Assembly (NCBI GenBank): GCA_905176665.1
Contig: CAJINA010000192.1
Location: 1-64,000, forward strand
Length of the DNA: 64,000 bases
Source: Olavius algarvensis Delta 4 endosymbiont
GTDB lineage: Bacteria > Desulfobacterota > Desulfobacteria > Desulfobacterales > CAJINA01
Direction of reading: 5' to 3'
Positions 44,557 to 54,250 of this stretch are shown in pieces (position 1 is the stretch's first letter; each line of letters opens with the position of its first letter). The notes under the pieces were generated by a model. The model was given only the letters and a program-made list of their open reading frames with translations, searched no databases and had not been told where the DNA came from. The position numbers were made by a program, and so were the translations under genes.

Positions 44557-45930
44557 ATGTCCCCCCGATGTGACCATCTGATGGATATCTTTACGGCCGG
44601 CGTGAATCGCGTCGATCCTTACGCACTGGTTTGCGAATCCGTGCGGCTCACAGATTCCCGGTTAACAATCGGATACAATGGGGCTCAGCAGGTATACGAC
44701 CTTGAAGAATGGAACAATCTGGTTGTCATCGGGGCTGGCAAAGCAACCGCCCGAATGGCCCTGGCAATCGAGCACATCTGCGGGGAGAAGATCACCGGCG
44801 GCTGCATCGTCGTCAAGTACGGTCATACGGAAACCTTGCAGTATATCCAGCTGCGGGAAGCCGGCCATCCCATCCCGGATGAAAATGGTGTTCAGGGCGC
44901 CCGTGAAATTCTGTCGCTGTGCTCCTCTGCGGATGCACGCACGCTGGTCCTAAATCTTATGTCCGGGGGCGGGTCCGCCCTGCTGCCCCTTCCCTGCCGC
45001 CATCAGGTGCCCGGACAAGAGATTGTGTTCTCTTTGAAAGACAAGCAGGCTGTCACGCGGCTTCTGCTGGAATGTGGCGCGACCATCAATGAAATCAATT
45101 GTATCCGCAAACATATGTCCAGCATAAAGGGCGGCCAGCTGGCCCAGGCAATAGCACCGGCCGCCTCGGTCAGTCTGATTCTCTCGGATGTCGTGGGTGA
45201 CAGCCTGGATGCCATCGCGTCGGGACCGACCGTGCCCGACCCGACCAGCTACGCCGACGCCAGAGTAATTTTGGATAAATATCGTCTTGCGGATAAGATG
45301 CCCGGCAAGCTGCTGGAACTGGTCCGACTGGGGCTGGCGGGTATCGTACCGGAGACCCCCAAGCCAGGCGACCCCTTATTTACCAACAGCACAAATTTAT
45401 TGATCGGCACCAACTTCTTGAGCCTCCAGGCCGCCGCTCGGCGGGCCCGTCAACTGGGTTATACTCCGGTTATCCTCTCATCCCAAATAACCGGTGAAGC
45501 CCGGGAGGTGGCTAAAGTCTTCTACGGAATTGGCAAAGACGCCCGTAAACACGGGCTGCTGGGTGAAGGCGACCTGTGTATTATCGCTGGGGGAGAGACC
45601 ACTGTCACGATGCGAGGTACGGGCAAAGGCGGGCGTAACCAGGAAATGGCCCTGGCGTTCTTGGCGGAAATAGCCAACCGTCCCGAAGATGCGGAGGGCC
45701 TCGCTTTTCTTTCAGCCGCCACGGATGGCAATGACGGCCCCACGGATGCCGCCGGAGCCTGTGTGCACAGAGGACTGGCCGCATTGGCCCAGGCCTCCGA
45801 TTGCGATATCAACAAGTATCTCGATGACAACAATGCCTATGCTTTTTTTGAACGGCTGGACGGTCTGTTTAAGACCGGCCCCACCAATACCAATGTTTGT
45901 GATTTGCAGCTTATGCTGGTAACCGGCTGA
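44557..45930 (+). CDS. Glycerate 2-kinase, MOFRL / DUF4147 family
   Basis: A 457-residue kinase that phosphorylates D-glycerate at C2 in this family. The ATG at 44557 is used because GGAGGA precedes it; a TTG 39 nt earlier is also in frame. DUF4147 N-terminal domain: VIGAGKATARMALAIE, VKYGHTE, EAGHPIPDENG, NLMSGGGSALLPLP, CIRKHMSSIKGGQLA and LSDVVGDSLDAIASGPTVPDPT. C-terminal MOFRL motif: GGETTVTMRGTGKGGRNQEMALAF and SAATDGNDGPTDAAGA. It is not in an operon here. Confidence 0.92.
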   Translation: MSPRCDHLMDIFTAGVNRVDPYALVCESVRLTDSRLTIGYNGAQQVYDLEEWNNLVVIGAGKATARMALAIEHICGEKITGGCIVVKYGHTETLQYIQLREAGHPIPDENGVQGAREILSLCSSADARTLVLNLMSGGGSALLPLPCRHQVPGQEIVFSLKDKQAVTRLLLECGATINEINCIRKHMSSIKGGQLAQAIAPAASVSLILSDVVGDSLDAIASGPTVPDPTSYADARVILDKYRLADKMPGKLLELVRLGLAGIVPETPKPGDPLFTNSTNLLIGTNFLSLQAAARRARQLGYTPVILSSQITGEAREVAKVFYGIGKDARKHGLLGEGDLCIIAGGETTVTMRGTGKGGRNQEMALAFLAEIANRPEDAEGLAFLSAATDGNDGPTDAAGACVHRGLAALAQASDCDINKYLDDNNAYAFFERLDGLFKTGPTNTNVCDLQLMLVTG

Positions 45931-45960
45931 CAACCTGGCGGGCATCACTGTCAGGGTATA

Positions 45961-48097
45961 TTACAGCTGGTATTCATCTTCATTCATCACCTGGTAAAGT
46001 TTCCCGGACAGTTCTTTGATGTCAAAGGGTTTCTGGATGAAACCGTTGCAACCCCTGTTAATGATTTCAGACGCTTTACCGTCCAAGCTGTAGCCGCTGG
46101 AGAGAATCACCCGGACGCCATTGTCGATATTTCTCAGCTGATCGAAGAGTTCCCCCCCCACCCATGGTCGGCATGATCATATCAAGCAGAACCACATCTA
46201 TTTCTGCGCCTTTTTCCATATAAATATCGATGGCCTGATGTCCTTGGGAGGCAGTGATGACATCATAACCAATGGCCCTGATCATCTCCGCACCGACTTC
46301 GACGATCATCTCTTCATCGTCTACCAACAGGACCGTACCGGAGCCTTTAACGATCTCGGATCTTTCCCGGGTTTCCTGTTCCGACTTCTTTTCGGAGGCG
46401 GGCAGGTAGACGGTAAAAGTGGTACCCTCCCCCTGCCGACTTTTTACATCGATGATGCCGCCGTGGTTTTTAATAATTCCGTACACGGAGGCCAGCCCCA
46501 GACCGGTACCCCGCCCCATCTCCTTGGTGGTATAAAATGGGTTGAAGATCTTCTGCCGGGTCTCTTCATCCATGCCGATGCCTGTATCGGTCACGGTTAA
46601 GACAATGTACCTGCCGGGACCGGCTTCAAAAGACCGAGTGAATTCCTCTTTTAGGTGCGCGTTGCGGGTGCGGACGGATATGCGCCCACCGCCAGGCATG
46701 GCCTGCCAGGCATTGACGTAAAGGTTCAGAATCACCTGTTTGATCTGCCCCCGGTCAACTTCAACGGTCCAGAGGTTCTCTTCATAATCTTCATGAATGG
46801 TAATTTCTTTTTTAGCCCGGCCGAACATCTGGTTCTCTTCTTTCACAATTTCATTGAGATCGGTGGGCCGCGTCTCATATTTGCCACCCCGGGCAAACCC
46901 CAATAGCTGCTTGGTCAGATCCACACCGTTGCGCACATAGGTTTCGATGTTTTTTAATTTTTCGAATGCCGGACCACCGGCTTCCATATCGAGCAGGCAC
47001 AGGGAGGCGTTCCCCTGGATCCCCATGAGCAGGTTATTGAAATCATGGGCAATGCCTCCTGCCAGGGTACCGATGGCTTCCATGCGGTCCGCATGCTGAA
47101 GCTGGCTTTCAAGGCGCTTACGGTCTGAAATATCACGTAGGACAACCAGCATACCGGTAGGCTTGCCGCGATGATCATTGTACCGGGATGCACTCAAGCT
47201 GACGTCCAACAATCTCCCGTTTTTAGTGTAACGTTGCGTCTCATATCCCTGGTAGGCAGTCCCGTTTTGGATCAGGGCATTAACGATCTGCGTCGTTTTC
47301 TCCATCTCCAATTCCGGAACAAAAGGAATGGAATCGCTTTTGACCTCTTCGAGGGTCCAGCCGAAAATATGGGTGAAAGATTCACTCAGGTATTCCGGAT
47401 GGCCCTGCATGTTATAGGTCACAATCGCATCGGCCGATGAATTGAGTAAGGAGCGGTAGACTTCCTCCGCCTGGCGGGACTCCTCATACAGTTTCCGGAA
47501 CTTATCCTCACTTTCGCGAAGGGTTTCCTCGGTTTGCTTCTTTTCCTGTATTTCTATCTGCAGTGACTGGTTGGATTCCGCCAACTCCTCGGTACGCTGG
47601 CGCACGGTATCCTCCAACAGTCTCTTGTGGCGCACGATTCGGAAATAGAGTTGGATAACCGTAATCACCAGGCCCAGAGCAAAAAGCAAATAGGCATAGG
47701 TGTAAATCGTCCGGGGAAGCCAGACAGCGGTGATACGCCCGATGACATTCCCGGCATAGAGGACATCGGCCTTAAGCGTGACTTCCGGAATTAAATTGAT
47801 ACTGATCAGGGTTTTATCGATTGCCCGCGGCTCATCGGCCTCCGTCCTTTGAAAGATTTCACCACTGTGGTCGGTAACAACCAGGGTCTTATAGTTGTGG
47901 GCAGTGGCTACCAGTTTGAGGTATTCGGCCGCACCCTGATAGTGGAAATTCCAGAGGGAATCAGAGATAATCACCGCATGTTCTGCGATTTTCAACTGGG
48001 CCTGCCGGCGATTATGCAGCTCGTATAGAATGACGAAACAGATGAAAAACACGCAGAGGAGGGCTGTCAAACTGTTTTTTAGGGTACGGGTATTCAT
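45961..48097 (-). pseudogene. Hybrid histidine kinase (TM-PAS-HisKA-HATPase-receiver), frameshifted in a G8 tract
   Basis: Membrane sensor kinase with a C-terminal receiver. Transmembrane helices are at about 10-27 and 125-150, followed by a coiled coil, PAS (about 215-335), the H-box GGIAHDFNNLLMGIQGNASL, HATPase (DTGIGMDEE, GRGTGLGLASVYGI) and REC (VLLVDDEEMIVEVG ... VVLLDMIMPTMGGG). The reading frame is lost at a run of eight G on the minus strand (46152-46159). With seven G the frame would continue GGGELFDQLRNIDNGVRVILSSGYS ... GFIQKPFDIKELS to 45961, which is the expected rest of the receiver. Either a sequencing or assembly slip, a true mutation, or slippage-based phase variation. As written, the protein is 673 residues with half a receiver. 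Confidence 0.85.
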
Positions 48098-48197
48098 TTA
48101 ATTGGTCCGGATTAGTGGCAGGTTCAGATGTCAGCCTACCAAAATATTCCTTAGAATTCAACCAGTTTGCCATCTCCTTATCTATGGCTCCAAATTG

Positions 48198-49112
48198 TCA
48201 GCCTTTGATCAGCAATGCCCGCAGAAGGTGTTTTACCAAAGTTGGATTCTCCTTTAGTCGCCGGGTGGCATATCCGAACCAGTTGGCCCCAAAAGGCACG
48301 TACACACGCATCTTGTGTCCGGACGCGATAATCCGCTGACGTAAACGCGGGGTAACGCCGTACAACATCTGAAATTCATACTGGTCAGTTCCCGCGCCAT
48401 AATGGGATATGAGCCGCTCGGCCTGTTCGATAAGATGCCGGTCATGGGTGGCAATGCCCACATACATGCCATTGTTCAGCATAAAATCGAGGTTTTCGAT
48501 AAATGCCCGGTTGATTTTCGACATGTCCTGAAAAGCAAGCTCGGGCGGTTCCACATAGATCCCTTTGCACAGTCTGAAATTAAGAGGCGCCTCTTTAGCG
48601 TTATGGTTGCGCCGTAATCTCTCCAGATCATGCGGTGTGCGCTTCAGGTAGGCTTGCAATACCAGTCCCAGGTTCGTTGGAAATTCCACTTTCAGTCTGT
48701 TGAAAAGTTCTAATTCGAGATCGACACACTGGGAGTCTTCCATGTCTATCCGCACAAAACTGTCACGCTCCGCCGCCGCCTGTACGATCCTGCGGACAGC
48801 GGCATAACACTTGTCAGGGTCAATCAGCAAACCGAACATAGTCGGCTTCAGGGAATAGTTGCCGCGCGCAGGGCTGGCGGCAAACTGATCGATCAGGTCA
48901 AGGTAGGCCTCCCGATACGTAGCGGCCATTTCAATATCGGTAATAAACTCTCCCAAAAGATCGACGGTCACGCGGGCGCCGTTGTTGTTGAGTTCTCTGG
49001 ATACCCGGATGGCATCTGCTACGCTTTCGCCGGCAATATAGGTTTTTGAAAAATACCAGATCAGCTCTTCAGGTAAAAGCGACAAGGTATGTGCTATCAT
49101 CTTGTTCAGCAT
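48198..49112 (-). CDS. Proline dehydrogenase (monofunctional PRODH)
   Basis: A 304-residue FAD enzyme that oxidises proline to pyrroline-5-carboxylate. The TIM-barrel signatures are present: GNYSLKPTMFGLLID, VRIDMEDSQ, GLVLQAYLKRTPHDLERL, FRLCKGIYVEP, IATHDRHLI, EFQMLYGV and VYVPFGANWFGYATRRLKENP. The length matches single-domain PRODH. The partner P5C dehydrogenase is not in the window. The gene is divergent from a PfkB kinase. It may serve amino-acid catabolism, consistent with arylpyruvate enzymes in the window. Confidence 0.93.
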   Translation of the reverse strand: MLNKMIAHTLSLLPEELIWYFSKTYIAGESVADAIRVSRELNNNGARVTVDLLGEFITDIEMAATYREAYLDLIDQFAASPARGNYSLKPTMFGLLIDPDKCYAAVRRIVQAAAERDSFVRIDMEDSQCVDLELELFNRLKVEFPTNLGLVLQAYLKRTPHDLERLRRNHNAKEAPLNFRLCKGIYVEPPELAFQDMSKINRAFIENLDFMLNNGMYVGIATHDRHLIEQAERLISHYGAGTDQYEFQMLYGVTPRLRQRIIASGHKMRVYVPFGANWFGYATRRLKENPTLVKHLLRALLIKG

Positions 49113-49230
49113 GTCACCGGGTCCTGTGGGTCCCTTGCTTGGTTGTCTGATATGGGGAACGCATTTGATATGTGCCTATAAAGTGGTTCCCCGCCCGGCC
49201 TGTGTCAAGGGCACCGCGCGCCGTTCGGAC

Positions 49231-49259
49231 TTGAGTTTGCTGTTTAGTAAATCTATACT
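49231..49259 (+). promoter_or_regulatory. Sigma70-type promoter of the PfkB gene
   Basis: TTGAGT (49231-49236), a 17-nt spacer, and TATACT (49254-49259), about 50 nt before the start codon at 49311. The minus-strand TTGACA at 49208-49203 faces the divergent proline dehydrogenase but has no good -10 at normal distance. Confidence 0.6.
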
Positions 49260-49310
49260 AGGGCCTCTACAATCGATCCGGTAACGGATCCAGCTGAAAG
49301 GATTGGTACG

Positions 49311-50216
49311 ATGCATCCGAAAACAGTTGATGTTGTTGGTCTGGGGCAGTGCTGCCTGGATCATATCGGTATGATCGAAGAATATCCTGAGGTGGACAAG
49401 AAATGTGAAACTACCGCGCTCACCATCCAGGGCGGGGGACCGGTGGCTACCGCGCTGGTCGCCCTGGCTCGCTGGAGCCTGCGTTGTGCCATCATGGGTA
49501 TTGCCGGCGATGACCGCTTCGGAGAAGAAATTCGGGCTTCCCTGCAAAAAGAGCACATCGACATCGAGGGCTTGCATATACGGCGTCAGAGTGCATCCCA
49601 AATCGCCTTCATCGTGGTTGAGAAAAGGTCGGGACGACGAAATATCTTCTGGCAGTGCCCCCAGGGCCCTACCCTGTCAGCCGGGGAAATCGACATTGAC
49701 CTGATCACGCGTTCGCGGGTGCTGCACACGGACGGCCTGTTTGCCCAAGCGGCCCTGGAAGCCTCTCAAGCCGCGCGCCGCAGCGAAGTTCCGGTTGTTG
49801 TGGACGCCGGTACTCTGCGCCCCGGCATGCAGACTCTGGCACAGCACAGCGATTACTTCATTGCTTCGGAATCTTTTGGCCGGCAATTGGTGGGACGGGA
49901 TGCGCCCCGGGAGACCTGCCTGGAAATCCACAAACTGGGCCCGCGGCTGGCCTGTATCACCCTGGGGGCCAGCGGTTACGTGGCAGCTTTCGATGGCCGT
50001 ACCATTGAAAAACCGGCCTACCCCGTGGCTGCGGTGGACACAACCGGCTGCGGCGATATCTTTCATGCCGGTTTTATCTACGGATTGCTGAACGGGTGGC
50101 CGTGGGAACGCAGTCTCGATTATGCCGCCTGGTCGGCAGCCCAAGTGGCACTGGCGTTAGGCGGTCGCATTGGAATCCCAAAGGTGAGAGATTGGCCGGG
50201 GATGCCGCCCGCTTGA
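49311..50216 (+). CDS. PfkB-family carbohydrate/nucleoside kinase
   Basis: A 301-residue ribokinase-superfamily kinase. N-terminal GLGQCCLDHIG and the GGGPVATALVALARW substrate-binding region; C-terminal signature DTTGCGDIFHAGFIYGLL with the catalytic Asp in GCGD. Acts on a sugar or sugar acid; the exact substrate cannot be told from sequence. The promoter is 50 nt upstream. No sugar transport genes are adjacent; a glycerate-kinase-like gene lies 3.4 kb away. Confidence 0.9.
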   Translation: MHPKTVDVVGLGQCCLDHIGMIEEYPEVDKKCETTALTIQGGGPVATALVALARWSLRCAIMGIAGDDRFGEEIRASLQKEHIDIEGLHIRRQSASQIAFIVVEKRSGRRNIFWQCPQGPTLSAGEIDIDLITRSRVLHTDGLFAQAALEASQAARRSEVPVVVDAGTLRPGMQTLAQHSDYFIASESFGRQLVGRDAPRETCLEIHKLGPRLACITLGASGYVAAFDGRTIEKPAYPVAAVDTTGCGDIFHAGFIYGLLNGWPWERSLDYAAWSAAQVALALGGRIGIPKVRDWPGMPPA

Positions 50217-50283
50217 AATCATTTCCAATTGCGGTTTCGGCATCTCCGGCAAACATCAAGGAGGATCGGGAAGAATCTGGCGC

Positions 50284-50841
50284 TTAGATACCTTTGCCCA
50301 GAAGGTTCTTGTCGCGCAACAACCGTTCCTGGATTCCCTTGCTGACCTGGAAAATTCGACTGAATTCATTCCAAAATTTGCTCTCCTTGTCCTGCCAACC
50401 GTCTCCGAAGCGTTCATCGAAGAAATCACCCAGCTTTTCAAACAGGAGTTTCCAAGGCGGATCCCCCTTTTGATGGGCGTCCAGCAGTAATCCCAGCAAT
50501 TCGTCCAGTTCAGCCAGTTTTTCCTTGGGAAGATAGGAGATGGCACCTTTCTGGATGGATTCCATCAGGGCCTCCGGATTAACGGCATGGGCGGTGAGCA
50601 TAACCGTGGGTATGCCTCGGTCAACGGTTTCCTCCAATAATTTTAGCCCATCGACCCCCATGATGTCCAGGATGGCCAGGTCATAGCGTTTGTCCTTTAT
50701 TTTCCGCGATGCGGTCTCATAGTCCCCGGCCGTATCGACTGCAGCGCTGTCAAGGATGTCCTCAATGGTTTCGAGTATATCGATCTCATCATCGACGGCC
50801 AGAATACGTTTACCACTCAGAATGGAACTTGAATCTGTCAT
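50284..50841 (-). CDS. Response regulator, receiver domain with short C-terminal extension
   Basis: A 185-residue protein: receiver (about 10-125; ILAVDDEIDILETIEDIL with the acidic pair, DLAILDIMGVDG with the phospho-Asp, TVMLTAHA, YLPKEKL with the conserved Lys) followed by about 60 residues of helical sequence (FEKLGDFFDERFGDGWQ...) that is neither a DNA-binding nor an enzymatic domain I recognise. It is encoded next to and downstream of two kinase genes on the same strand, suggesting a phosphorelay or protein-interaction output. Confidence 0.88.
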   Translation of the reverse strand: MTDSSSILSGKRILAVDDEIDILETIEDILDSAAVDTAGDYETASRKIKDKRYDLAILDIMGVDGLKLLEETVDRGIPTVMLTAHAVNPEALMESIQKGAISYLPKEKLAELDELLGLLLDAHQKGDPPWKLLFEKLGDFFDERFGDGWQDKESKFWNEFSRIFQVSKGIQERLLRDKNLLGKGI

Positions 50842-50904
50842 CTTAAACCTCTCTTAAATGGGGTTACCGGTATCAGTGCTTTCAATTGATCGTTATTTTA
50901 ATCT

Positions 50905-51717
50905 TCAGACACAATCCAGGTTCATGGGCAGGTACAAGCTGAAAGCGGCCCCTTTGCCCCGCGCACTGTTGATTTTGATATCGCCCCCGAGATGCCTGGC
51001 GATCACATAGGCCCCGGCCAATCCAAGTCCATGCCCGCGCCGGGAGACCTTTTGGCTGTCACGAATCTGGGTATAGCGTTGAAACACAACCCCATGGTGC
51101 TCGGGCGCTATCCCGGGACCGTCATCCGCTATTTCCAGACACAGCCAGTTGTTATCGACATCGAAATGGATACGCACCTTTTCCTTGCGGTGGTGGATGG
51201 CGTTTTTAATCAAATTCCCGGCTATCTGCCTGAATTTAAGTTCATCTTGAAAGGCCAGGGCTTCCCAGGCCCGGGTGGCTGTTGTTAAACTAAACCCTTC
51301 GGCGGCCAGGAATTGCAGGATGTCATCGGTGCGGTTAAAACCAGACAGGGCCTCTGCATATTTGCCGGACATAGCTTCCAGGGCCTCCACCAATATTTCC
51401 GCAAGGATACCAGCTGGTTTAAACTGACAGGCCAATAGTTGCTTGCTTTCTGAACGGCCGACTTCCAAAAGACTATGCAGCATTCCCCGGGCTTTGGCAC
51501 AATTGCGCATGGCGCGTTTCAAGGTCCGTTCCTGGCGGGTGGAGAGCTGTCCGAATTTTGACTGTTTCTCCAGCAGAGACCGCACACCGGTTTCAATAAC
51601 GGCGATGGGATCTTTCAACTCGTGAATGAGAAACGCTATGCCTATCTCTTTGAAGAAGTCATCCGGAATGGTACAGACCGCGTCTTCGATATCGGGTTTA
51701 AAGGCATCCTTGGTCAT
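50905..51717 (-). CDS. Histidine kinase without sensor domain
   Basis: A 270-residue kinase core. The ATG at 51717 (MTKDAFKPDI) with AAGGAAA is chosen; a longer frame runs into the preceding gene's end and is Arg/Pro-rich noise. The H-box reads FLIHELKDPIAVIETGV, followed by the dimerisation helices. The HATPase domain (NLIKNAIHH, DDGPGIAPE, GHGLGLAGAYVIARHLGG) is complete. No membrane or PAS domain; input may come from the neighbouring PAS-GAF kinase (29 nt upstream) or the signal may be transmitted through the adjacent receiver protein. Confidence 0.88.
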   Translation of the reverse strand: MTKDAFKPDIEDAVCTIPDDFFKEIGIAFLIHELKDPIAVIETGVRSLLEKQSKFGQLSTRQERTLKRAMRNCAKARGMLHSLLEVGRSESKQLLACQFKPAGILAEILVEALEAMSGKYAEALSGFNRTDDILQFLAAEGFSLTTATRAWEALAFQDELKFRQIAGNLIKNAIHHRKEKVRIHFDVDNNWLCLEIADDGPGIAPEHHGVVFQRYTQIRDSQKVSRRGHGLGLAGAYVIARHLGGDIKINSARGKGAAFSLYLPMNLDCV

Positions 51718-51746
51718 ACTATTTCCTTTGCGTCCTGGCCTGGCGC

Positions 51747-54092
51747 TTAATACTCCGCATAACGTGAAAAGAGCACGCGTACCGTCGTCCCTCCCGACTC
51801 GCGGCAGCCGGATTCCGGGCGGCAATGTGCGCAGCCATCTGTGTTCCCTGGACAGAGGCTGTCGGTATCTTCCAGGTACGGGCACCGCTGGGATGTTAAA
51901 GCAAGATCGAAACCGTACCGCTCGGAGAATATTTTCATTCTGAGCAGATCAAATCCTTTGCCGCCCGCGTTAAAATCAAACGGTTTCTTTGACGAATAGT
52001 GCATCGTTTCAGGTGGTGTGAAATAATTCTCAAACAGAAGCCGTTGATTATCCGCTGTAATCCCGGTTCCCGTATCCCGCACTTCAAGCAGCACACCCGT
52101 TTGACTATCTCTGACCGTCACCTCAAGCTGCCCGCCATCCGGGGTGTATTCAATGGCATTGCGCACCAGACCGGTCACAATCTTTCTCAATACATCCGGT
52201 GGAATTAAAATGGTGGCGTCCGATTGGATGGTGGTCGCGATATCACAGGCGCGGTGGGCGAAGTGCGGCGCCAAATCGGCCAGGGCACCCTCAACGTAAC
52301 TGCCCAGCACTATCTGCTCCGCGGTTGCCTTGCGGGGACCGAACAACTCATCCACTTTGCGACGCACGGATTCAAGGGTGCGACCTTCGTCCTGGGCTTC
52401 CAGCAATAAGACCGACAACTCATCCTCACAGGCATCCAAAAGGGTGGACAGCAACTGGTGCGCGGTATAATCCCGCTGCTTGATGATATCTTCAGTCTGG
52501 TACTGCATGTCCAGTATCCGGCCCAGGTTGCGCTGCGCCCGGTCGAGTATGCGGATGATCCCCGCTCCGCTCTCCGAGCGCAAGCATCTTTTACGGATCA
52601 GCTCAAAGGCTGCGGCCAGAACTGATACCGGCGTCTTGAGTTCGTGGGAAAGGTGGTGGATAACGCGTTCCTTGGCCCGGTTAAAGGTGGTAACTTCGTC
52701 ATAGGACCGTTTGAGTTCGTCGTTGATACGGGCATTTTCGATGGGCATGGCCACCATACCGGCAATGGTGGTCAGCATTTCCACGTCGGTCTGGTCAAAA
52801 GTGCCGTGTTTTTTGTTAACCGCGCAGAGGACGCCGATCATGCGATCCTCCTGCCAGAGGGGCACATCCACCATGCTTTTCGTTTCAAAATTCGCTTCGC
52901 CATCCACCGTTTTGAAGAAAAATTCACTTTCCGAGGTATCCGGTACGATCAAGGGCTCACCGGATTGATAGACCGCACCGGCGACCCCTTTGGATGCCGG
53001 GAATCGGATTTCACGCATTCTTTTCCCGGTCGCCTGGTCATCGTATGCGGTTACCCGGAAGAAAAACTCCTGTTTCTCCTCATCCAGTAGTATAACCGAA
53101 GCCCCGGCCGCGCCTACCAACTGTTTGATTTCCCGGGTAATGTATTTAAGGCGCTCATCCAGCGTCCTCAATTTATGCAGGGCTTTGGAAATGCGCAGCA
53201 GGGTCTGATTGCTACGGTCCAGCCGCCTTTCGCGGGTAATGTCCCGGAGCATGATCACCTGACCTGCGGGATTGCCGGCTTCATCATAGAACAAGGCCCC
53301 GTCGAGGATGATATCGAGCAGTCTACCGTCCTTGGTCAGCCGACGGGTTTCAAAATTCTCCAGTTTCTTTTCCTTGAAAAACTTTTTTACACCGCGCCGT
53401 GTTTCCGCCTTGAGATCGTCCGGTACAAAGGGGATACGTTTACCCTTGAGTTCGGACAGGGTCCAGCCAAATACCTTCTCAAACGCTGGGTTCAGGTAAG
53501 ACACGGTGCTGTCCATATTGAAAACAAACACGGGCACCGGCAGGAAGTTCAGAAAGTTTCTATATTTCAATTCCGCTCGGCGGCTGGCCCGATACTGCTC
53601 TTCGGCACGCTGCCGGGATTTTTCCAATTCCTGCTGGGCGCGGTGCTTATCGGTGACGTCCCGGGCAACCCCCCGGAACCCGGTCCGGCGACCGGCCGCA
53701 TTTATGATCAGGCTGGCGGAAATTGCGAGGATACGCGTCTCGCCATCTTTGCGGCGAATCTGCCAGACGATATCCGAACTCTGGATACCGGTTTTGAAGA
53801 TCGCATTGAAGTCGGAGAATGCCGCGGCGGTATGGTCCGGGTCCATGAACTCAGCGTAGTTTCGTCCCTGGACCTCCTCGGGTGGATAACCGAAAATCCG
53901 GCAAAGGGCATCATTAAAAAAGATGAAATCACCCTTGATGTTGGTTTCATAGAAACCATCCCCTATATCCTCGATGAACACCCGATAGCGTTCCAGGGGA
54001 ATCATGCAGTCTGCAGTAGCGGATCCGGACAATCCGGCATCGATCTGGCATTCAGCGGCCATGTCCGGTCTATTTTTAGTATCATTTCCCAT
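51747..54092 (-). CDS. PAS-PAS-GAF histidine kinase with cysteine-rich insertion in the ATPase domain
   Basis: A 781-residue soluble kinase. PAS-PAC (about 30-165), second PAS (about 175-300), GAF (about 320-470, VGAAGASVILLDEE ... TIAGMVAMPIENARIND), HisKA with VIHHLSHELKTPVSVLAAAFEL, HATPase (RNAIEYTPDGG, DTGTGI). After GGKGFDLLRMKIFSERYGF the C-terminus has five cysteines, C-x9-C-x6-C-x2-C-x5-C, before the last strand SGGTTVRVLF. Similar Cys-rich insertions occur in Desulfobacterota kinases. Metal, cluster or redox sensing is a guess. It forms a three-gene signalling unit with the next two genes. Confidence 0.9.
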   Translation of the reverse strand: MGNDTKNRPDMAAECQIDAGLSGSATADCMIPLERYRVFIEDIGDGFYETNIKGDFIFFNDALCRIFGYPPEEVQGRNYAEFMDPDHTAAAFSDFNAIFKTGIQSSDIVWQIRRKDGETRILAISASLIINAAGRRTGFRGVARDVTDKHRAQQELEKSRQRAEEQYRASRRAELKYRNFLNFLPVPVFVFNMDSTVSYLNPAFEKVFGWTLSELKGKRIPFVPDDLKAETRRGVKKFFKEKKLENFETRRLTKDGRLLDIILDGALFYDEAGNPAGQVIMLRDITRERRLDRSNQTLLRISKALHKLRTLDERLKYITREIKQLVGAAGASVILLDEEKQEFFFRVTAYDDQATGKRMREIRFPASKGVAGAVYQSGEPLIVPDTSESEFFFKTVDGEANFETKSMVDVPLWQEDRMIGVLCAVNKKHGTFDQTDVEMLTTIAGMVAMPIENARINDELKRSYDEVTTFNRAKERVIHHLSHELKTPVSVLAAAFELIRKRCLRSESGAGIIRILDRAQRNLGRILDMQYQTEDIIKQRDYTAHQLLSTLLDACEDELSVLLLEAQDEGRTLESVRRKVDELFGPRKATAEQIVLGSYVEGALADLAPHFAHRACDIATTIQSDATILIPPDVLRKIVTGLVRNAIEYTPDGGQLEVTVRDSQTGVLLEVRDTGTGITADNQRLLFENYFTPPETMHYSSKKPFDFNAGGKGFDLLRMKIFSERYGFDLALTSQRCPYLEDTDSLCPGNTDGCAHCRPESGCRESGGTTVRVLFSRYAEY

Positions 54093-54250
54093 GCGAACTC
54101 ACTCCGGCTATCCTCCGGAAGGCAAGGTCCCCTCCGGATGCCACACGACACCCGCCTGCGGGGCTGCTACCCTGCTGCCCCCGGCAACGGCAAGCTGATT
54201 TCAGCAAGTATCTGATCCAGATCCGGTTCAACCGGTACCGGATTCACCGA

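Noticed and set aside
44340-44558. Minus-strand frame of 72 codons before the glycerate kinase
   Set aside because: It overlaps the ribosome-binding site of the kinase and shows no protein features.
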